NCBI RefSeq assembly: GCF_008795955.1
Contig: NZ_VMHN01000001.1
Coordinates: 248,001-312,000 of the forward strand
DNA from: Marinobacter denitrificans
Lineage (GTDB): Bacteria; Pseudomonadota; Gammaproteobacteria; Pseudomonadales; Oleiphilaceae
Length of the DNA stretch: 64,000 nucleotides
Direction of reading: 5' to 3'
The notes beneath the pieces were generated by a model. It was not told the origin of the DNA. It saw only the letters and a list, made by a program, of their open reading frames with translations, and did not search any database. Positions 59,402 through 64,000 of this stretch are shown here, one piece after another. A program made the position numbers and the translations under genes. Numbering within the stretch: position 1 is the stretch's first letter; each line of letters begins with the position of its first letter.

Positions 59402-60597
59402 TATCTACTCCTCCGAACGCCACTATCCTGCCTGCCGCGCAACTCCTGAATTACCTGGTCTGACAGGGTCTTGATGTCGATGCTGTCAGAGCTTCCGGAA
59501 CTGTCCTGGCTGCCAGCGCTCGAGCCTGAACGATTATTCGTCAGCCTGTCCAGCGGCAGATACATCATGTTGTCGCTGCTCTGGGTGTCAACCAACACTT
59601 TGCTTGTTCTCGAAAGGACACCCTCAAGCGCCTGAATATACATGCGCTCCCGGGTAACCTCGGGTGCCGTCTCGTAGACACCAAGCACCGCGAGGAAGCG
59701 TGAAGTTTCGCCTCGGGCGCGCTCGATTACTTCTTCCTTGTAGGCTGACGCCTCTTCAGTCAGACGCTGGGCCCGGCCGCGAGCTTCGGGGACAACCTTG
59801 TTGCGATAGGTTTCCGCCTCTTCCTTAACCTGCTGCTCATCCTCGCGTGCACGCTGCACTTCGCGGAAAGCATCCTGAACCGCATCCGGTGGCTGGGTGC
59901 TTTCAACGTTCACACGCACAATCGAGAGGCCAGTGCCGTATTCCTCAAGGAAGTTCTGCAGTCGCTGCTCGACACGAACGGCCAGTTCTGCACGACCTTC
60001 AGTCAATACGTCGTCCAGAACGGAACTGCCAACCTCATGACGCAAGGCACTGTCAGTGGCGAATGCCAGCGCCTGGTTAGAGTCCCGGACATTCAGCACA
60101 TAAGCCTTGGCGTCGCCAACGCGATACTGAACCTGCAGATCAACCGATACAAGGTTCTCATCCTGCGTCAGCATCTGCCCCGTAGACTCCGCGTTACGTA
60201 CGTTGGTGACCCGGACCAGACGCACACTGTCGATCAACGGAACCTTGAAGCGCAGACCAGGATTCTCTGTACGACTGAATTCACCGAAGCGAAGAACAAC
60301 TGCCCGCTCCTGTTCGTCCACGGTGTAAAAAGACTGGAACACCACATACCCAACGAAAATAATGGCTGCCAGCGCAAGAATGGCACCAAAACCACCGCCG
60401 CTGCCGCCGGACGACGAACCGCTGCCATTGCCTCCGGACTTGTTACCCTTGCCACCCAGCAGCTTGTTAAGCTTGTCGAGGCCCTTCTTCAACGCCTCGT
60501 CGAGGTCTGGTGGCCCCTGATCATTGCCGCCACGACCACCACCGGTTCCCCAGGGATCATTGTCATTGCGGTTTCCACCCGGTTCATTCCAGGCCAT
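59401..60597 (-). CDS. hflK: HflK, FtsH-associated SPFH protein
   Basis: Partner of HflC in the FtsH supercomplex. About 398 residues: a Gly/Asn/Ser-rich N-terminus (MAWNEPGGN, then a DLDEALKKGLDKL helix), one membrane segment (about 70-92, FGAILALAAIIFVGYVVFQSF), the SPFH domain and a coiled coil. The start at 60597 is chosen because GGAGA lies 7 bases upstream and MAWNEPG is the common opening. Confidence 0.96.
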   Translation of the reverse strand: MAWNEPGGNRNDNDPWGTGGGRGGNDQGPPDLDEALKKGLDKLNKLLGGKGNKSGGNGSGSSSGGSGGGFGAILALAAIIFVGYVVFQSFYTVDEQERAVVLRFGEFSRTENPGLRFKVPLIDSVRLVRVTNVRNAESTGQMLTQDENLVSVDLQVQYRVGDAKAYVLNVRDSNQALAFATDSALRHEVGSSVLDDVLTEGRAELAVRVEQRLQNFLEEYGTGLSIVRVNVESTQPPDAVQDAFREVQRAREDEQQVKEEAETYRNKVVPEARGRAQRLTEEASAYKEEVIERARGETSRFLAVLGVYETAPEVTRERMYIQALEGVLSRTSKVLVDTQSSDNMMYLPLDRLTNNRSGSSAGSQDSSGSSDSIDIKTLSDQVIQELRGRQDSGVRRSR

Positions 60598-60675
60598 AGT
60601 TTTCTCCGTTCCAAACGAGTCTGATGGCTGCAAATACTAGGGATTTATAAGCGCCCCGGCAATAGCACAGCCTGT

Positions 60676-61974
60676 CTATATACGTTGTTCGTCAAGCTTT
60701 ACGTCTTTTTCCTGAACCCCGGCCCGACTCAGTAGCTGCAACCAATCCCGGTACTGGAGACGCACTTCGATGATGGAGTCACCATCCTCCCGGTGCTCCT
60801 CGCTGAGTACGGAACCTGCCTGGTGTAAAAGCGCGCGGAGCTTGCCATCAGCCGGGCCCAACACCACAAAATGGTGCACAACGTCTTCGGCGAGTCGCTC
60901 CACAATAGTATCGAACAGCCCATCGAGGCCCGCTCCGGTGACGGCTGAAACCCAGACCCGCACCGGCACCCCATCTTCATTGCGTTCAATACGAGGCTCG
61001 AAATTGTCCAGCAGATCAATCTTGTTGAATACCTGCAACACGGGGATCTCATCCGCGCCGATTTCCGCCAGAACCTCTTCCACCTGTTCCATGTTTTCGT
61101 CGCGCCGGTCGTCGTGGCAGTCAATGATATGGAGAAGGATGGATGCTTCCGTGGTTTCTTCCAGGGTGGCGCGGAAGGCTTCAACCAGCTTGTGGGGCAA
61201 GTGGCGGATAAATCCCACCGTGTCGGCCATTACGACCGGGCCGATGTCCGGAAGTTCCAACCGCCGGAGCGTGGGATCAAGAGTCGCAAATAGCTGGTCA
61301 GCCGCGTAAACGGTGGACGTGGTAATCCGGTTGAAAAGCGTGGATTTGCCTGCGTTGGTATACCCCACCAGCGATACCGTGGGAATATCTGCGCGCTTGC
61401 GGGCCCGGCGGCCCTGATTACGCTGTTTGCGAACCTTTTCCAGTCTGCGGTGGATGGACTTGATACGCTCCCTGAGCAAGCGCCGGTCCGTTTCCAGCTG
61501 GGTCTCGCCGGGACCGCGCAGGCCGATACCGCCCTTTTGCCGCTCAAGGTGAGTCCAGCCCCGCACCAGCCGGGTAGACATATGTTCCAGCTGGGCCAGC
61601 TCTACCTGCAGCTTACCCTCATGGGTGCGCGCCCGTTGGGCAAATATGTCCAGGATAACACCGGTGCGGTCAAGCACACGGCACTGGAGCTCCCGCTCGA
61701 TATTGCGCTCCTGGCTGGGGCTCAGGGCATGATTGAACAGAACCACGTCGGCTTCGTTCGCCGCCACCGCATCGCGAATCTCTTCCAGCTTGCCCTCGCC
61801 TACAAACAGCCTCGGGCTGGGCTGCTTCCGGGAGCCGGTAACAACGCCCACCGGTTCAACACCTGCGGACCACACCAGTTCGCGGAATTCGCCCAGATCC
61901 TCGGACTCTTCATGGGAGGAAAACTCAATGTGAACGAGGATAGCCCGTTCACCAACATCGGGACGTTCAAACAA
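60676..61974 (-). CDS. hflX: GTPase HflX (ribosome-splitting factor)
   Basis: GTPase that splits stalled or heat-damaged ribosomes. The 432 residues have the N-terminal HflX domain (with the glycine-rich RQKGGIGLRGPGETQLETDR segment about 155-175), G1 GYTNAGKSTLFN (about 201-212), G3 DTVGFIRHLP and the NKID motif. The start is a TTG (MFERPDVGERAILVH), the family start, with AGGAG 10 bases upstream. A terminator lies between it and hfq. Confidence 0.95.
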   Translation of the reverse strand: MFERPDVGERAILVHIEFSSHEESEDLGEFRELVWSAGVEPVGVVTGSRKQPSPRLFVGEGKLEEIRDAVAANEADVVLFNHALSPSQERNIERELQCRVLDRTGVILDIFAQRARTHEGKLQVELAQLEHMSTRLVRGWTHLERQKGGIGLRGPGETQLETDRRLLRERIKSIHRRLEKVRKQRNQGRRARKRADIPTVSLVGYTNAGKSTLFNRITTSTVYAADQLFATLDPTLRRLELPDIGPVVMADTVGFIRHLPHKLVEAFRATLEETTEASILLHIIDCHDDRRDENMEQVEEVLAEIGADEIPVLQVFNKIDLLDNFEPRIERNEDGVPVRVWVSAVTGAGLDGLFDTIVERLAEDVVHHFVVLGPADGKLRALLHQAGSVLSEEHREDGDSIIEVRLQYRDWLQLLSRAGVQEKDVKLDEQRI

Positions 61975-62033
61975 GTAACAGAAACTCCTGATCGGTCAGG
62001 TTGTAACAGGTAGTACCGCCAGCAACAAAGCCG

Positions 62034-62093
62034 GGCAAAAAACAAACACCCGCGGCCCTCAGGGCCTTTTCGGGCCCGTCGGGAGCGCGGGTG
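62034..62093 (-). terminator. Terminator after hfq
   Basis: CACCCGCG (62047-62054) pairs with CGCGGGTG (62086-62093) on either side of a second GC-rich inner hairpin (GGGCC...GGCCC). On the minus strand the run TTTGTTTTTT follows. It separates hfq from hflX, so hflX may depend on readthrough or its own promoter. Confidence 0.8.
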
Positions 62094-62117
62094 GTAATAC
62101 CGGGATTACCGGGTAAA

Positions 62118-62366
62118 TCAGTCCTCAGACTCTTCCCCACCTGGTGCCTGTGGCGGAATGCGAACATTCCTGGCAGGGACCACTGTGGAAATGGCGTGCT
62201 TATAGACCATCTGGCTGACAGTGTTTTTCAGCAAAATCACGAACTGGTCAAATGATTCAATCTGGCCCTGAAGCTTGATGCCATTGACCAGAAAGATAGA
62301 AACCGGAATGCGTTCCTTGCGTAATGCATTGAGGTAAGGGTCTTGTAGAGAGTGCCCTTTTGACAT
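62118..62366 (-). CDS. hfq: RNA chaperone Hfq
   Basis: Sm-fold hexamer that pairs small RNAs with mRNAs. 82 residues with [19 protein letters not shown], the proximal-face motif, and Sm2 [11 protein letters not shown]. The short acidic tail is typical of pseudomonad-type Hfq. The start at 62366 has AGGAG 9-10 bases upstream; in-frame sequence before it is not conserved. Upstream is miaA, the usual mutL-miaA-hfq-hflX order. Confidence 0.97.
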   Translation of the reverse strand: MSKGHSLQDPYLNALRKERIPVSIFLVNGIKLQGQIESFDQFVILLKNTVSQMVYKHAISTVVPARNVRIPPQAPGGEESED

Positions 62367-62406
62367 GTGTTTTCTCCTGTTTATAAGTAAAGGCAGATCG
62401 TCATAT

Positions 62407-63423
62407 TCAAGATTTAAATGTGGTGCGAGATTCAATAATTTTCAAGGCAGTGTCCGACATAAGTTTGTCGCCACTGTCCAGCCAGTCCAATCCGGACCAC
62501 TTTCGCAACCAGGTCAGCTGGCGCTTGGCGAGCTGCCGGGTAGCGGCAGCCCCTTTTTCCACCATGGTGCTGTAGTCGCAATCACCCGCCAGATGAGACC
62601 AGGCTTGTCGATAACCGACACAACGCATGGAGGGCAGGCCGGAATGCAGATCGCCTCTGGCCATCAACGCCCTGACCTCATCAAGAAAACCGGCATCCAG
62701 CATTGCCTGAAAACGCAGGTTGATTCTTTCATGGAGTACCCGCCTGTCAGCGGGAGCCATCGCAAGCTGCACCACAGTATACGGAAGAGACGGCGTTTCG
62801 TCTGCCTGCCATTGGGTGAAATAGGTGTAATCCTCAACACTTGCGCTGCCCGCATCGTTAATGGCCGTATTGTTGCGTGACTTGTCCTCCCACAGCGAGG
62901 AAATCGGACGCCCTGTCAGACGGATTACTTCGAGCGCCCGAATCAGGCGTTGCCGGTTGTTCTGGTGAATCAGTCTCGCTGCTACCGGGTCCCGCTCTTC
63001 CAGTTCACGATGCAGACTCTCCCAGCCATTCTCCAGGGCCTGCTGCTCCAGCGCCCGCCGGATCTCGGCATCAGCGGACGGCAGATCGGACAACCCGTGC
63101 AGCAGAGCCTTGAAGTACATCATGGTGCCACCCACCAGCAGGGGAATTCGGCCCGCTGAGGTGATCTGGGCCATCTCACGCAGCGCATCATGACGAAAGT
63201 CCGCAGCCGAGTACGTCTCTGCAGGATCGCAGATATCGATCAACCGGTGAGGGGCTTGGGCGAGCTCCGCCGGCAAGGGTTTGGCGGTACCGATGTCCAT
63301 GCCACGGTAGATCATGGCCGAATCAACACTGATGATATCGCAGGGCAAGCGACGACAAAGTTCGATGGCCAGGTCGGTCTTGCCGGAGGCCGTGGGCCCC
63401 ATGAGGAATATGGCGGGAGACAT
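62407..63423 (-). CDS. miaA: tRNA dimethylallyltransferase MiaA
   Basis: Adds the isopentenyl group to A37, the substrate of MiaB. About 338 residues: P-loop [11 protein letters not shown] (about 8-18), [16 protein letters not shown] (about 35-50), and [19 protein letters not shown] segment ([14 protein letters not shown] here, about 100). Its start is 7 bases after the mutL stop. Confidence 0.96.
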   Translation of the reverse strand: MSPAIFLMGPTASGKTDLAIELCRRLPCDIISVDSAMIYRGMDIGTAKPLPAELAQAPHRLIDICDPAETYSAADFRHDALREMAQITSAGRIPLLVGGTMMYFKALLHGLSDLPSADAEIRRALEQQALENGWESLHRELEERDPVAARLIHQNNRQRLIRALEVIRLTGRPISSLWEDKSRNNTAINDAGSASVEDYTYFTQWQADETPSLPYTVVQLAMAPADRRVLHERINLRFQAMLDAGFLDEVRALMARGDLHSGLPSMRCVGYRQAWSHLAGDCDYSTMVEKGAAATRQLAKRQLTWLRKWSGLDWLDSGDKLMSDTALKIIESRTTFKS

Positions 63424-63430
63424 AAAGGCC

Positions 63431-64000
63431 TTAGCGCCCCCGCAGGAACAGCTTGTCCAGCTCTGACAACGTGACCACAGTCCAGGTGGGCCGGCCGTGA
63501 TTGCACTGGCCGCTTCGTTCCGTGGCCTCCATGTCCCGCAGCAGGGCGTTCATTTCGGGAATGGTCAGTTGCCGGTTTGCCCGCACCGAGCCGTGGCAGG
63601 CCATGGTGCCAAGCAGCTCGTGGGTGACGGCTTCGACACGGTCGCTCTCGCCGTTTTCGATCAGGTCCGACAGTACGTCCCGCACCAGTTGTTCGGTATC
63701 GGCACCCCGTAACAGGGCTGGCACCTGCCGCACTGCCAGTGTTTCAGGGCCGATACGCTCCACCCTCAATCCCAGCTGCAAAAGCTCCTCTGCATGGGTT
63801 TCCGCCAGTGCAGCTTCTTTCTGGCTGACGGCCAGAGATACCGGTACCAACAGCGGCTGGCTTTTCAGGTCCTGGGCTTCCAGCGCTCTTTTCATGCGCT
63901 CGTAGGTGATGCGCTCGTGAGCCGCATGCATATCCACCACAATCATGCCCTGGCGGCCCTGGGCGAGAATATAAATACCATGCAACTGAGCAATGGCGTA
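63431..64000 (-). CDS. mutL: DNA mismatch repair protein MutL (C-terminal part, continues beyond window)
   Basis: Only the C-terminal 189 codons are present; the gene is open through base 64000. The segment begins [14 protein letters not shown], standard MutL. Within it lies [12 protein letters not shown], which fits the endonuclease metal motif DQHA(X)2E(X)4E apart from Met for Gln. ACHGSVRAN and CNHGRPT (usually CPHGRP) are the other nuclease motifs. This points to a nicking MutL, as in bacteria without MutH (family knowledge). Confidence 0.95.
   Translation of the reverse strand, partial: YAIAQLHGIYILAQGRQGMIVVDMHAAHERITYERMKRALEAQDLKSQPLLVPVSLAVSQKEAALAETHAEELLQLGLRVERIGPETLAVRQVPALLRGADTEQLVRDVLSDLIENGESDRVEAVTHELLGTMACHGSVRANRQLTIPEMNALLRDMEATERSGQCNHGRPTWTVVTLSELDKLFLRGR

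Overview
The window looks like a chromosome segment from a marine gammaproteobacterium close to Marinobacter. This is inferred from remembered protein similarity and gene order; no database search was run. Nearly all of it is conserved core genome. There are no insertion sequences, prophage, CRISPR arrays, rRNA or tRNA genes that I can support. The ends cut lptB (left) and mutL (right).

Layout. 1-6.3 kb (+): lptB, rpoN, hpf, ptsN, rapZ, npr, mgtE, darP: lipopolysaccharide export, sigma-54 and the nitrogen phosphotransferase branch. 6.4-15.7 kb (-): mreB-mreC-mreD-maf-rng-yhdP-nitrilase, a tightly packed cell-shape operon in which mreC seems to lack a standard start codon. 16-19.3 kb (+): gatCAB. 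19.5-22.2 kb: a persulfide-dioxygenase-like protein and rimO, convergent. 22.5-27.9 kb: a PilZ protein, cysDN, yejK and trmH. 28.1-33.8 kb (+): miaB-phoH-ybeY-corC-lnt. 34-39.5 kb: ybeL-like gene, leuS-lptE-holA and a small helical protein. 39.7-45.5 kb: a secreted endonuclease, two paralogous acyl-CoA dehydrogenases with a PsrA-like operator, a SprA-like metalloprotease and a very small flagellar-rod-like protein. 45.5-50.9 kb: bioB-F-H-C-D with a BirA-like operator, then comF. 50.9-55.8 kb: an LhgO-like oxidoreductase, srkA, two small membrane-anchored unknowns and cmoAB. 55.8-64 kb (-): mutL-miaA-hfq-hflX-hflK-hflC-hisZ-purA.

The most unusual content is intergenic. Eight long inverted-repeat elements are scattered between genes. 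Each has arms that are unique to its locus but perfectly or nearly self-complementary, around a conserved core. Five (type 1) have a core with two mini-hairpins capped by TCCC or TCCA, whose stems differ between copies while staying paired. Three (type 2) share a core of about 40 bases. Two of the same gaps also carry a third palindrome family (GTAGG...AATCC type). Paired but diverged stems suggest selection on a folded RNA or single-stranded DNA form, or a mobile core that enters hairpin loops. I do not recognise these as a named family.

Other points of interest are a C-terminal relic of an APS-kinase domain on CysN, likely BirA and PsrA operators placed over promoters, an endonuclease-type MutL, and an altered metal motif in the metallo-beta-lactamase-fold protein.
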